Shown: positions 24,675 to 33,620 of the stretch, piece by piece
Layout of the letters: the number at the start of each line of letters is the position of its first letter
Numbering within the stretch: the first letter of the stretch is position 1
Assembly (NCBI GenBank): GCA_900544685.1
Contig: UQWA01000005.1
Span: 1-64,000 of the forward strand
Direction of reading: 5' to 3'
DNA length: 64,000 nucleotides
DNA from: an uncultured Lachnospiraceae bacterium
Lineage (GTDB): Bacteria > Bacillota > Clostridia > Lachnospirales > Lachnospiraceae
Position numbers and translations under genes: made by a program
Notes under the pieces: model-generated
Seen by the model: the letters and a program-made list of their open reading frames with translations, nothing else
Database searches by the model: none
Told to the model about the DNA's origin: nothing

Positions 24675-26621
24675 ATGAGTGATATGGAAAAGCACACATC
24701 TGCGGCAAATGCAGAAATAGGATCAGCAGCAGATGTAGACGAAGTATTAAAAAAATATGACAGAGAATCCAACACCCGTATCTGGGAAGGCAAGCCAAAG
24801 CTGGTAATTCGCTGGCTGATGGTATTCTTTTCACTGTACAGCATCTATGTGACATTGTTCAGTACAGCCATGAGACAGATCCGTCTGATGAACTTCCTGG
24901 GGATGATTCTGGTGATTGGGTATCTGAATTTCCCAGCAAAGAAAGGAACTCAGAAGGTCAACCATATGCCATGGTATGATGTCCTGATTATGGTAGTGGG
25001 GGCATTTGGATTCTTTTATGCATCCATTCATGGAGCAGAACTGGCAAACCTGCGGCCAAAGTTCATCAGAGGAGATATGTTCCTTCTGGTGATCGCTTGT
25101 TTGTCTATTCTGGCTATGATGGAACTGTGTCGCCGAAGCGTAGGTGTGCCGATTTTGATTGTAGTAGGTATTCTGTTGGTATATACCTTTGCCAGTGTAG
25201 ATCCGACGAAGGTGATTTATGACCAGTTTTATGCCACATCAGGTATTATGAACACACCGATTGACGTGTGCGCCAAGTATATTGTGGTATTCCTGATCTT
25301 TGGGGCTTTTCTGGAACGGACAGGTATATCCACATTCTTTATCGATCTGGCAAACTCTATAGCAGGTTCCACAGCAGGTGGTCCGGCTAAGGTTGCTGTT
25401 ATTTCTTCCGGACTCTGTGGTATGGTATCCGGTTCTTCCGTAGGTAATACGGTAACAACCGGCTCCGTAACTATTCCGATGATGAAGAAGACTGGCTATC
25501 AGAGTGAGTTCGCCGGAGCAGTAGAAGCAGCAGCATCTACCGGTGGACAGATCATGCCGCCGATTATGGGAGCAGCAGCTTTCCTGATGGCTGAGTATAT
25601 GGGGGTAAGTTATGCAGAAGTAGCATATCGTGCGTTACTGCCGGCTATCCTGTACTTTGTGGGTATTTACATTGCGGTACATCTGGAAGCAAAGAAGCTT
25701 GGCTTAAAGGGTATTCCTAAGGATCAGCTGCCGAAGTTCAGTGTATTGATCCGTAAGGTGTATCTGTTATTCCCGCTGGTACTGCTGGTAGTATTGGTAT
25801 CTACCAATACTAGATCTATGCAGTTTTCCGCATCTGTTGCCATTGTAGCAACGATTTTTGTAGGTCTCTTTAATAAAGATGACCGTATTACTGTTACTAA
25901 GATCATTGATGCTCTGGAATCTGGTGCCAAGGGAACCATCTCTGTAGCAGTTGCCTGCGCAATGGCAGGTATTGTAGCTGGCTGTGTAACTTCTACCGGT
26001 CTGGCATCCAAGATGATTACTGCGATTGTTTCCGTTGCCAACGGACATGCCATAATTGCCCTGGTACTGACCATGCTTTGCTGTATCGTGCTTGGTATGG
26101 GTGTGCCAACTACAGCTACTTACTGTATTATGGCAGCTACCTGTGCTCCAATTCTGGTAAGCCCTGAGATTGGTATCCCAATAATCTCTGCACATTTCTT
26201 TGTATTTTACTTTGGTATTGTTGCAGATATTACACCACCGGTAGCTCTGGCAGCTTATGCAGGAAGTGCCATAGCTAAGTCCTCACCGATGAAGACTGCC
26301 TTTACGGCCACCAGACTGGCAATTGCTGGATTTATTGTGCCATATATTTGCGCACTCAGCCCGGCTATGCTTTTAATCGATGCAGGACCGGTTGAGGTAG
26401 TAATGATCGTTATTACTTCATTGATCGGTATTTTTGGTGTGGCAGCGGGCTTAAGTGGATTTGTGTACAGAACCATGAATCCATTAATGAGAATTCTGAT
26501 CGTTGTAGGTGGTATTACACTACTGATTCCTGGAACCATGACAGACGTGATTGGCCTGGTTATAGTAGTAGGAGTGATTCTGATTCAGAGAATGGGCGTG
26601 AAAAAACAGATAGCATCTTAA
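24675..26621 (+). CDS. TRAP transporter fused 4TM/12TM permease
   Basis: The 648-residue membrane protein fuses the small (DctQ-like) and large (DctM-like) TRAP subunits, the usual form with TAXI receptors. About 16 hydrophobic segments are visible. The large-subunit core includes GTSVG-like SGSSVGNTVTTGSVTIPMMK and the segment STGGQIMPPIMGAAAF. It moves the ligand inward using a sodium or proton gradient. ATG at 24675 has an AGGAGG site. The N-terminal 40 residues are hydrophilic and cytoplasmic. It ends in its own terminator 40 bases on. Confidence 0.93.
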   Translation: MSDMEKHTSAANAEIGSAADVDEVLKKYDRESNTRIWEGKPKLVIRWLMVFFSLYSIYVTLFSTAMRQIRLMNFLGMILVIGYLNFPAKKGTQKVNHMPWYDVLIMVVGAFGFFYASIHGAELANLRPKFIRGDMFLLVIACLSILAMMELCRRSVGVPILIVVGILLVYTFASVDPTKVIYDQFYATSGIMNTPIDVCAKYIVVFLIFGAFLERTGISTFFIDLANSIAGSTAGGPAKVAVISSGLCGMVSGSSVGNTVTTGSVTIPMMKKTGYQSEFAGAVEAAASTGGQIMPPIMGAAAFLMAEYMGVSYAEVAYRALLPAILYFVGIYIAVHLEAKKLGLKGIPKDQLPKFSVLIRKVYLLFPLVLLVVLVSTNTRSMQFSASVAIVATIFVGLFNKDDRITVTKIIDALESGAKGTISVAVACAMAGIVAGCVTSTGLASKMITAIVSVANGHAIIALVLTMLCCIVLGMGVPTTATYCIMAATCAPILVSPEIGIPIISAHFFVFYFGIVADITPPVALAAYAGSAIAKSSPMKTAFTATRLAIAGFIVPYICALSPAMLLIDAGPVEVVMIVITSLIGIFGVAAGLSGFVYRTMNPLMRILIVVGGITLLIPGTMTDVIGLVIVVGVILIQRMGVKKQIAS

Positions 26622-26944
26622 GTAAATACACTGAGTATAAACAAAATAATATAGAAAAAGATAAGGAACCGTATGGAAGAACATAAAGTCCCCATACAGT
26701 TCCTTGTTTTTATTACGTAAGAAAGATTTTATAATATCAGATCGAAAAAACAAATTAAAACGATCATAATAATTTTTAAAACAAAATGCGATTTTTACTT
26801 GCAATTCCTAAATCAGGATGTTATAATGCAAACATGTACTTGAAGAACAAACAAATGTCCGCCAAGAGAACACAACCCTGTAATACCGTTTAGTAATGTA
26901 TTCATGAATCTGAAGGTAATAGGGGGAAAAGGAAGGGAAAAATT
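26622..26944 (+). terminator. Intergenic gap with terminator
   Basis: AAGGAACCGTATGG (26663-26676) pairs with CCATACAGTTCCTT (26692-26705) with one mismatch, then TTTTTAT; this ends the TRAP operon. The rest, about 230 bases, is AT-rich and presumably holds the promoter of the following receptor gene, but I see no convincing -35/-10 pair. Confidence 0.75.
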
Positions 26945-28120
26945 ATGAGAAGAAAAGCTTTCACAGCAGTCGCAGCAATTTCAATGGCAATGATGATGAT
27001 GTCTCAGGCAGCAGCCGATGACAACGTAATCAAGATTGGTATTTTCGAGCCACTGACAGGAGAAAATGGTGGTGGCGGTACACAGGAAGCTCAGGCAGCT
27101 GATTATGCCAACGAAGTAAGACCGACTGTTACTGTAGATGGAGTAGAGTATACAGTAGAACTTGATAAAGTTGATAATAAGTCAGATAAGACAGAAGCTG
27201 TTACTGCAGCACAGAAGCTGGTATCTGATGGAGTAACAGGTGTACTTGGTACATATGGTTCTGGATGTGCCATCGCAGCAGGACCTACATTTGCAGAAGC
27301 GAAAGTTCCGGCTATCGGTGCTTCCTGCACGAACCCACAGGTAACCAGTGCATGCGATTATTATTTCCGTGTATGTTTCCTGGATCCTTTCCAGGGTAGT
27401 GTTCTTGCCCAGTATGCATGGGACGAGGGATTCACCAAGGTAGCACTGATTGATCAGATTGGTGATGATTATTCTATGGGTCAGGCAGGCTTCTTCAAAA
27501 AGAAATTTACAGAACTTGGTGGAGAGATTACAACAGAACAGCAGTTCCAGACAAACCAGTCTGATTTCAAAGCGGTTCTGACAGAGGTAAAGGCATCTGG
27601 AGCAGAAGCAGTGTTCGCACCATCCTCTATTACCACAGCACCACTTCTTTTGAAACAGGCCAAAGAACTTGGTGTAGACCTTCCGTTCATGGCGGGTGAT
27701 ACGTGGTATAACTCAACAATTATTGAAAATGCTGGTGCAGAAAATGCAGAAGGTGTAGTTTGCTCCACATTCTTTGATGAAGCAGATACTTCTAGCCAGA
27801 TCACTGTAGATTTTGTAAATGGTTATAAAGAATGGTTGAATGCAGATGAGTCCCGTATTGAAAAGAACGGTGGAGACGATGCAATCGTTGGTAACTGTGC
27901 ATTGATGTATGATGCTTACAATGTAATGTGTGATGCGATTGAAGCTGCAAATTCACTGGATGGCGAAGCAATCAAAGATGCGTTGGCAGCACTTCAGACA
28001 GAAGGTGTAACAGGTAAGATCAGCTTTGATGCGAATGGTGATGCAGAAAAAGATACTGCATACATTGATATCGTAGAGAACGGAGCATTTAAATTCCTGA
28101 AGACTGTTACAGCAGAATAA
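26945..28120 (+). CDS. livK: LivK-type ABC transporter substrate-binding protein
   Basis: The 391-residue receptor belongs to the branched-chain amino acid type (periplasmic-binding fold type I). After a signal peptide (about residues 1-25, MMMMSQAAAD), the mature part starts with IKIGIFEPLTG and contains GTYGSGCAIA, YYFRVCF and the hinge segments expected. It is followed by the matching permeases and ATPases, so it feeds them leucine, isoleucine or valine, or a related ligand such as an amide or urea. As in the other two receptors of this window, no lipobox Cys is present. ATG at 26945 has a GGAAGGG site. Confidence 0.92.
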   Translation: MRRKAFTAVAAISMAMMMMSQAAADDNVIKIGIFEPLTGENGGGGTQEAQAADYANEVRPTVTVDGVEYTVELDKVDNKSDKTEAVTAAQKLVSDGVTGVLGTYGSGCAIAAGPTFAEAKVPAIGASCTNPQVTSACDYYFRVCFLDPFQGSVLAQYAWDEGFTKVALIDQIGDDYSMGQAGFFKKKFTELGGEITTEQQFQTNQSDFKAVLTEVKASGAEAVFAPSSITTAPLLLKQAKELGVDLPFMAGDTWYNSTIIENAGAENAEGVVCSTFFDEADTSSQITVDFVNGYKEWLNADESRIEKNGGDDAIVGNCALMYDAYNVMCDAIEAANSLDGEAIKDALAALQTEGVTGKISFDANGDAEKDTAYIDIVENGAFKFLKTVTAE

Positions 28121-28149
28121 AACTGGAAAATAAAAGAAAATGAAAGAAA

Positions 28150-28181
28150 GGGGCGAAACAAGGATGCTTCGCCCCGTCTTT
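28150..28181 (+). terminator. Intra-operon terminator after livK
   Basis: GGGGCGAA (28150-28157) pairs perfectly with TTCGCCCC (28168-28175), followed by GTCTTTTG. It precedes livH by about 25 bases and would lower permease expression. Confidence 0.8.
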
Positions 28182-28203
28182 TGTATGTTAGGAGGCAACA
28201 GAT

Positions 28204-29085
28204 ATGAGTGCTACGACGTTTGCACAGCATTTACTCACCGGTATTTCCCTTGGAGGAGCCTATGCTCTGATCGCCATCGGATACACTATGGTATATGGTA
28301 TCCTGCGACTGATCAATTTTGCGCATGGTGACATTTTCATGATATCCGGTTATTTTATGATTTTTGCAATGGCATCTTTTCCATGGTTTATCGCTATTCC
28401 GGTTGCACTGATTGGAACGGTAATTCTTGGAGTGGTTATCGAAAAGGCAGCTTATAAACCACTGAGAAGCGCACCACGTATGTCCATTATGATTTCTGCA
28501 ATTGGTGTCAGCTATTTGCTGGAGAACCTGGCTACCTATTTATTTACTGCTATACCAAAAGCATATCCGGAAATTCCATTTCTGAAAAAAATTCTGACCT
28601 TTGGTGGAATTACTACATCACTGGTAACTTTATTAACACCGGTGCTGACTGTGGTTCTGGTAGTTCTGCTGATGCAGCTGATCAATCACACTAAGATTGG
28701 TATGGCAATGAGAGCAGTTTCCAAGGATACTGAAGCATCCAGGCTGATGGGAATCAAGGTAGACAATACCATTTCTATGACATTTATTATAGGTTGTCTT
28801 CTGGCTGGTATTGGAGCTATTTTGTATTTTACAGACCGTATGACTGTATACCCATATTCCGGTTCACTGCCAGGACTGAAATGCTTTGTAGCCGCTGTAT
28901 TAGGTGGAATCGGATCTATTCCTGGCGCAGTAATTGGTGGATTCATTATTGGTATTTGTGAGACATTTCTGGTTGCATTTGGATATTCCACATTCTCAGA
29001 TGCGTTCACATTCTTGTTACTGATTATTATTTTACTTGTACGCCCGACCGGATTATTTGGTGAGGCTGCAACAGACAAGGTATAA
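28204..29085 (+). CDS. livH: LivH-type ABC permease
   Basis: The 293-residue inner membrane permease has about eight hydrophobic segments. The family signature is clear: ISLGGAYALIAIGYTMVYGI and NFAHGDIFMISGY near the N-terminus and GGIGSIPGAVIGGFIIG near the C-terminus. It pairs with LivM to form the channel. ATG has a TAGGAGG site. Length is normal. Confidence 0.94.
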   Translation: MSATTFAQHLLTGISLGGAYALIAIGYTMVYGILRLINFAHGDIFMISGYFMIFAMASFPWFIAIPVALIGTVILGVVIEKAAYKPLRSAPRMSIMISAIGVSYLLENLATYLFTAIPKAYPEIPFLKKILTFGGITTSLVTLLTPVLTVVLVVLLMQLINHTKIGMAMRAVSKDTEASRLMGIKVDNTISMTFIIGCLLAGIGAILYFTDRMTVYPYSGSLPGLKCFVAAVLGGIGSIPGAVIGGFIIGICETFLVAFGYSTFSDAFTFLLLIIILLVRPTGLFGEAATDKV

Positions 29086-29099
29086 AGGGGTGTGATCAT

Positions 29100-30182
29100 A
29101 TGAATAAGAAAACAAGAAATACAATACTGAATATTTTATTGGTCGCACTGGTAGTTGGATTGTTATGTTTCTTTCAGTCAGATACCTCATCCCATTCTTA
29201 TGCGATCTCGATCATTGAACGTTCTGTAATTTATGCTGTAGTTGCAGTGGCAATGAATCTGCTGAATGGATTTACCGGATTATTTTCTCTGGGTCAGGCA
29301 GGATTTATGGCAATCGGTGCTTATGTGACTGCCATTCTCACCATTCCGGTTGAGATGCGTGACAGCGTATATTATATGAATGGAATTGCCGGCTGGCTGC
29401 ATGATCTGCATGCACCGATGGTAGTAGCATTGCTGATCGGTGGCCTGTTTGCAGCAGCAGCGGCAGCACTGATCGGTATTCCGATCCTTAGACTGAAAAG
29501 CGATTATCTGGCCATTGCCACACTGGGATTTGCAGAGATTATCCGTGCTCTTTTGGCTGCACCGATGATGGATCAGATCACCAATGGCTCATATGGTCTG
29601 AACAATATTCCTGGATTTAAGAATATTTTCCAGCCGGTTGCACTGGCGGTTATCTGTATTGGAATCATGGTACTTTTGATTAATTCATCCTTTGGTCGTG
29701 CGTTTAAGGCAATCAGAGAAGATGATATTGCTGCAGAAGCTATGGGAATTAATCTGTTTCATCATAAGGAACTGTCTTTTGTGATATCTTCTTTCTTTAC
29801 CGGTATCGCAGGCGGAATGCTGGCCATCTATATGAGATCCATTGATACCAAGACATTCCAGGTTATGTTGACTTACAACATTCTTCTGATCGTGGTACTT
29901 GGAGGTATCGGAAGTGTGACAGGTTCTGTTATCGGGTCATTCCTGATTAACGGTGGACAGGAATGGCTGCGTTTCCTGGATGATGATACTTTCAAGATCA
30001 TGGGTGTACATATTCCACTGTTTCGCCCTGGTTTCCGTATGGTAGTATATTCTGTTCTTTTGATGGTAGTAGTATTGTTCTGGAGACGTGGTATTATGGG
30101 AAACAATGAATTCTCATGGGATGGATTGTTTGGACTCTTTAAGAGAAAAAAGAAAAAAGTTTCTGCAGGAGGTGAATCATAA
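29100..30182 (+). CDS. livM: LivM-type ABC permease
   Basis: The 360-residue permease partner of LivH. It has the typical NGFTGLFSLGQAGFMAIGAY motif, ATLGFAEIIRALL and GGIGSVTGSVIGSF. The C-terminal 30 residues form a basic tail (FKRKKKKV). It starts 14 bases after livH and overlaps livG by one base. Confidence 0.94.
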   Translation: MNKKTRNTILNILLVALVVGLLCFFQSDTSSHSYAISIIERSVIYAVVAVAMNLLNGFTGLFSLGQAGFMAIGAYVTAILTIPVEMRDSVYYMNGIAGWLHDLHAPMVVALLIGGLFAAAAAALIGIPILRLKSDYLAIATLGFAEIIRALLAAPMMDQITNGSYGLNNIPGFKNIFQPVALAVICIGIMVLLINSSFGRAFKAIREDDIAAEAMGINLFHHKELSFVISSFFTGIAGGMLAIYMRSIDTKTFQVMLTYNILLIVVLGGIGSVTGSVIGSFLINGGQEWLRFLDDDTFKIMGVHIPLFRPGFRMVVYSVLLMVVVLFWRRGIMGNNEFSWDGLFGLFKRKKKKVSAGGES

Positions 30183-31024
30183 TGGCTGAAAATGTACTTC
30201 ATGTAGAAAATATGACGATGCAGTTCGGTGGCGTGGTCGCAGTTAACAACCTGTCACTGGATGTTAACAAAGGTGAGATTGTAGCATTGATCGGCCCGAA
30301 CGGTGCCGGTAAAACCACAGCCTTTAATATGATTACCGGTGTATATGCGCCGACCAATGGGAAGATCTCATTTAAAGGGGAGGTCATGCTAGAGAATCAC
30401 CCGCAGGGAAAAATGGTAAAAAATTATCTGGGTGAAAATGATGGCATGTATGATAAGACCATCGTAAAAACACCGGATCAGATCACAAAGCTGGGCATTG
30501 CCCGTACCTTCCAGAACATCCGTCTGTTTAAGAGCCTGACTGTATTTGATAACGTGCTGATTGCCAGACATATGTGTTCTAAGGCAAATGTATTTTCAGC
30601 GACTTTCCGTCTGAATAAAAAAGAAGAACAGGCGAATCGGGAAAAGACGCTGGAACTGCTGAGAATGGTGGGACTGGAGAATGAAAAGGATGAGATTGCA
30701 AGTTCTCTTCCTTATGGAAAACAGAGACGTCTGGAGATTGCCCGTGCACTGGCGACAGAGCCGGAGCTTCTGCTTCTGGATGAACCGGCAGCCGGTATGA
30801 ATCCGCAGGAGACGGACGAACTCAGCGAATTTATTTTAAAGATTAAGAATGATTTTCATCTGACTGTACTGGTCATTGAACATCATATGGAATTAGTTAT
30901 GAGCATTTCTGACCGAATCTATGTACTGGATTTTGGTAAGCTGATTGCTCAGGGAACACCGGAAGTCATCCAGAATGATCCGAAGGTTATCAGTGCATAT
31001 CTGGGGGTACAGGAAGATGAGTAA
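30182..31024 (+). CDS. livG: LivG-type ABC ATPase
   Basis: The 280-residue ATPase powers the Liv-type permeases. Walker A is GPNGAGKT, the signature is LPYGKQRRLEIARAL, and Walker B is LLLLDEPAAGM. An extra stretch between Walker A and the Q-loop (VMLENHPQGKMVKNYLGEN) makes it slightly longer than average. It ends typically with VISAYLGVQED. It overlaps livF by eight bases. Confidence 0.95.
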   Translation: MAENVLHVENMTMQFGGVVAVNNLSLDVNKGEIVALIGPNGAGKTTAFNMITGVYAPTNGKISFKGEVMLENHPQGKMVKNYLGENDGMYDKTIVKTPDQITKLGIARTFQNIRLFKSLTVFDNVLIARHMCSKANVFSATFRLNKKEEQANREKTLELLRMVGLENEKDEIASSLPYGKQRRLEIARALATEPELLLLDEPAAGMNPQETDELSEFILKIKNDFHLTVLVIEHHMELVMSISDRIYVLDFGKLIAQGTPEVIQNDPKVISAYLGVQEDE

Positions 31025-31745
31025 TATATTAGAAGTAAAAGATCTGAAAGTAGCATATGGCGGAATTGAAGCAGTACGCGGAATCAGTTTTGATGTACCT
31101 GAGGGACAGATTGTAACGCTGATCGGAGCGAACGGAGCGGGAAAAAGTTCTACCTTGCGTTCTATTGTGGGTCTGGAAAAGCCGAAAGCCGGAAGCATCA
31201 AGTTTCAGGACATGGATCTGGTGGGAATGGGAACGGAAACGATTGTAACCAAAGGAATTACCCTTGTTCCGGAAGGAAGACGTGTCTTTGTCAACCTGTC
31301 TGTACTGGAGAATTTGAAGATGGGTGCCTATATGCGAAAGGACAGTATCGAAGAAGACCTGAAGTGGGTCTATGATCTGTTTCCAAGATTAAAAGAAAGA
31401 AGCTGGCAGGCAGCTGGTACTTTATCAGGTGGAGAGCAGCAGATGCTGGCCATTGCCCGCGCACTGATGTGTAAGCCAAAACTGATCATGATGGACGAAC
31501 CGTCTCTTGGCCTGGCGCCAATCATTGTGCAGGGAGTGTTTGATATTATCAGAGAGATTAATAAGCAGGGTGTTACGATTCTACTGGTAGAACAGAATGC
31601 CAATATGGCGTTAAATGCAGCCCATCTGGGCTATGTTATGGAGACTGGACGTATCACCATGTCTGGCCCTGGAAAAGAACTGGCAGCAAATGAAGAGATC
31701 AAAGCGGCATATCTTGGAAAAGCAAAGAAGAAAAGCGTGAATTAA
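31017..31745 (+). CDS. livF: LivF-type ABC ATPase
   Basis: The 242-residue partner ATPase shows GANGAGKSS (Walker A), LSGGEQQMLAIARAL (signature) and LIMMDEPSLGLAP (Walker B), the last being characteristic of LivF. The start at 31017 lies inside the end of livG and begins MSNILEVKDL; the longer frame at 30945 is only livG shadow. It ends the operon before a terminator. Confidence 0.95.
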   Translation: MSNILEVKDLKVAYGGIEAVRGISFDVPEGQIVTLIGANGAGKSSTLRSIVGLEKPKAGSIKFQDMDLVGMGTETIVTKGITLVPEGRRVFVNLSVLENLKMGAYMRKDSIEEDLKWVYDLFPRLKERSWQAAGTLSGGEQQMLAIARALMCKPKLIMMDEPSLGLAPIIVQGVFDIIREINKQGVTILLVEQNANMALNAAHLGYVMETGRITMSGPGKELAANEEIKAAYLGKAKKKSVN

Positions 31746-31756
31746 AATGCAAACAG

Positions 31757-31797
31757 AAATCCGGAGTCTGCTATTGACAGGCTCCGGATTCTGTTTT
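31757..31797 (+). terminator. Terminator of liv operon
   Basis: AATCCGGAGTCTG (31758-31770) pairs with CAGGCTCCGGATT (31778-31790) with one wobble, followed by CTGTTTT. Confidence 0.8.
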
Positions 31798-31841
31798 AAG
31801 CTGAATACCAGACTAACCGAATGGATTTTACAGGAGGAATC

Positions 31842-33128
31842 ATGAAAGATAATAAGATACAGATTGCAATACTTGGCCTGGGTACTGTAGGAACAGGCGT
31901 ATATAAGGTATTAAAGAAGCAACAGCCGGAGATGCTGCCAAAGCTGGGAGTCGAAGTAGAAGTCAGCCGTGTGCTGGTGAGAAATCTGGAACGTGCGGCT
32001 TCCAGAGTGGATGATCCATCTATTTTGACGAATAACTGGGAAGATATTATTTCCGATGATACCATTGACATTATCGTGGAAGTTATGGGTGGCATGGAAC
32101 CGGCTCGCACTTATATTCTGGATGCGCTTCATGCAGGAAAGAATGTGGTAACTGCCAACAAGGATCTGATCGCGGCAGATGGGCATGCTTTAATGGATGC
32201 GGCAAAAGATGCCAATAAGGATTTCTTATTTGAAGCAGCAGTAGCCGGCGGTATTCCAATTATCCAGCCGCTGAAACAGGCATTACAGGGCAATTACATT
32301 GAAGAGATTGTTGGTATCGTAAATGGAACGACCAACTTTATTTTAACCAAAATGACTGAAGAAGGGATGGAGTTCCAGGAAGCACTTCAGCTGGCAACCG
32401 ATCTGGGCTATGCCGAGGCAGATCCTACTTCTGATGTAGAAGGGCTGGATGCAGGAAGAAAAATGGCGATTTTGGCTTCTATCGGTTTTCATTCCAGAGT
32501 TACATTCAAAGATGTCTATACAGAAGGTATTACCCAAATTACAGCCCGTGATATCCGCTATGCAAAAGAAGTGGGATGCCGGATCAAGCTTCTGGGAAGA
32601 GCTCGCAATACAGAAGAGGGCATTGAGGTAGGTGTTTATCCGATGCTGATTGACAGCAGACATCCGCTGGCTTCTGTGAATGATTCTTTTAATGCAGTAT
32701 TTGTAAAGGGCGATGCAGTAGGAGATACCATGTTCTATGGACGAGGTGCCGGAGAACTGCCGACAGCCAGTGCAGTAGTAGGAGATATTTTTGACGTAAT
32801 TAAGAATATGCACTTTGGATGTACCGGAAGAATTGGCTGTACCTGTTACAAGCAGATTCCTATGAAAAACAGAGAAAATATTGTCAGCAAATATTTTATG
32901 AGAATAAAAGTTGAAGACAGACCGGGAGTGCTGGCAGCGGTTACCAGCGTATTTGGCAATAATGGAGTCAGCATTGAACAGTTCATTCAAAAGCGAAAGA
33001 ATGATGATTTGGCAGAGATTGTGGTCATCACAGAAGAAGTCATGGAAAAGAACTTTGATGATTCTGTAAAGATTTTAAAGACAATGTCTATGATTAAACA
33101 AATATCTGCAATTATCCGGGTATATTAA
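31842..33128 (+). CDS. hom: Homoserine dehydrogenase
   Basis: This 428-residue enzyme reduces aspartate semialdehyde to homoserine, the branch step to threonine and methionine. The N-terminal NAD(P) fold has ILGLGTVGTGVYKVL; the catalytic region has TANKDLIAADG and GIVNGTTNFILTKM with the substrate-binding E and K that follow (LGYAEADPTSDVEG). Residues about 349-428 are an ACT domain (DRPGVLAAVTSVFGNNGV) for feedback by threonine. ATG at 31842 has AGGAGGAATC; an earlier in-frame ATG at 31821 lacks one. It stands alone between two transporter operons. Confidence 0.95.
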   Translation: MKDNKIQIAILGLGTVGTGVYKVLKKQQPEMLPKLGVEVEVSRVLVRNLERAASRVDDPSILTNNWEDIISDDTIDIIVEVMGGMEPARTYILDALHAGKNVVTANKDLIAADGHALMDAAKDANKDFLFEAAVAGGIPIIQPLKQALQGNYIEEIVGIVNGTTNFILTKMTEEGMEFQEALQLATDLGYAEADPTSDVEGLDAGRKMAILASIGFHSRVTFKDVYTEGITQITARDIRYAKEVGCRIKLLGRARNTEEGIEVGVYPMLIDSRHPLASVNDSFNAVFVKGDAVGDTMFYGRGAGELPTASAVVGDIFDVIKNMHFGCTGRIGCTCYKQIPMKNRENIVSKYFMRIKVEDRPGVLAAVTSVFGNNGVSIEQFIQKRKNDDLAEIVVITEEVMEKNFDDSVKILKTMSMIKQISAIIRVY

Positions 33129-33181
33129 CAGACAGGATTTGTCAGGTGGAAACAGGATGATAAAAAGTGAAAAAATAGCAC

Positions 33182-33210
33182 TTGACATTTTCTCTGCGCA
33201 GTGCTAAACT
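33182..33210 (+). promoter_or_regulatory. Promoter of T-box leader
   Basis: TTGACA (33182-33187), a 17-base spacer and TAAACT (33205-33210) form a good housekeeping promoter. Confidence 0.75.
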
Positions 33211-33214
33211 GTCA

Positions 33215-33515
33215 ACAACAAATCACAAAACAAAACCGATGAGAAAGAAGAGTAAGCATACTTGTTATATCACAGAGAACTGTAGATGGTGGGATTACAG
33301 TATAGAGCAGTTAGCTGAATGGACTTTCGAGGGCAGCCCGAAATGAAGAGATCAGATTTCAGAGTAGGCGTTGTCGGGAACCGGACCCGTTATCAATCAG
33401 GAGTGTATGAATGTACATGCGAAAGAGAACGTCATGGACGTTAAGTTGAGTGGTACCGCGATAATAAGAATTTATTACCGTCTCAAGCATCAGATAGCTT
33501 GAGACGGTTTTTGTT
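33215..33515 (+). promoter_or_regulatory. T-box riboswitch, tryptophan specifier
   Basis: This leader senses uncharged tRNA. The T-box core AAGTTGAGTGGTACCGCG is at 33443-33460, followed by a terminator whose arms CCGTCTCAAGC (33478-33488) and GCTTGAGACGG are perfect and end in TTTTT. At the 3' side of stem I, GAATGGAC at 33317-33324 gives TGG (33320-33322) as the specifier codon, i.e. tRNA-Trp. An AGTA-type bulge and the AGAGA region lie earlier, as usual. When Trp-tRNA is uncharged the antiterminator forms and the downstream transporter is made. The Trp reading is consistent with the TrpXYZ-like genes. Confidence 0.87.
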
Positions 33516-33620
33516 ATCTTGAAAAATTCTCATTTCACAAACTGCCATCAGCACTGCATTCATAAAAAAGTGATTTCAGTATTATAAAATTATTTTTTTA
33601 ATGAAAAGGAGAAAAGTATC

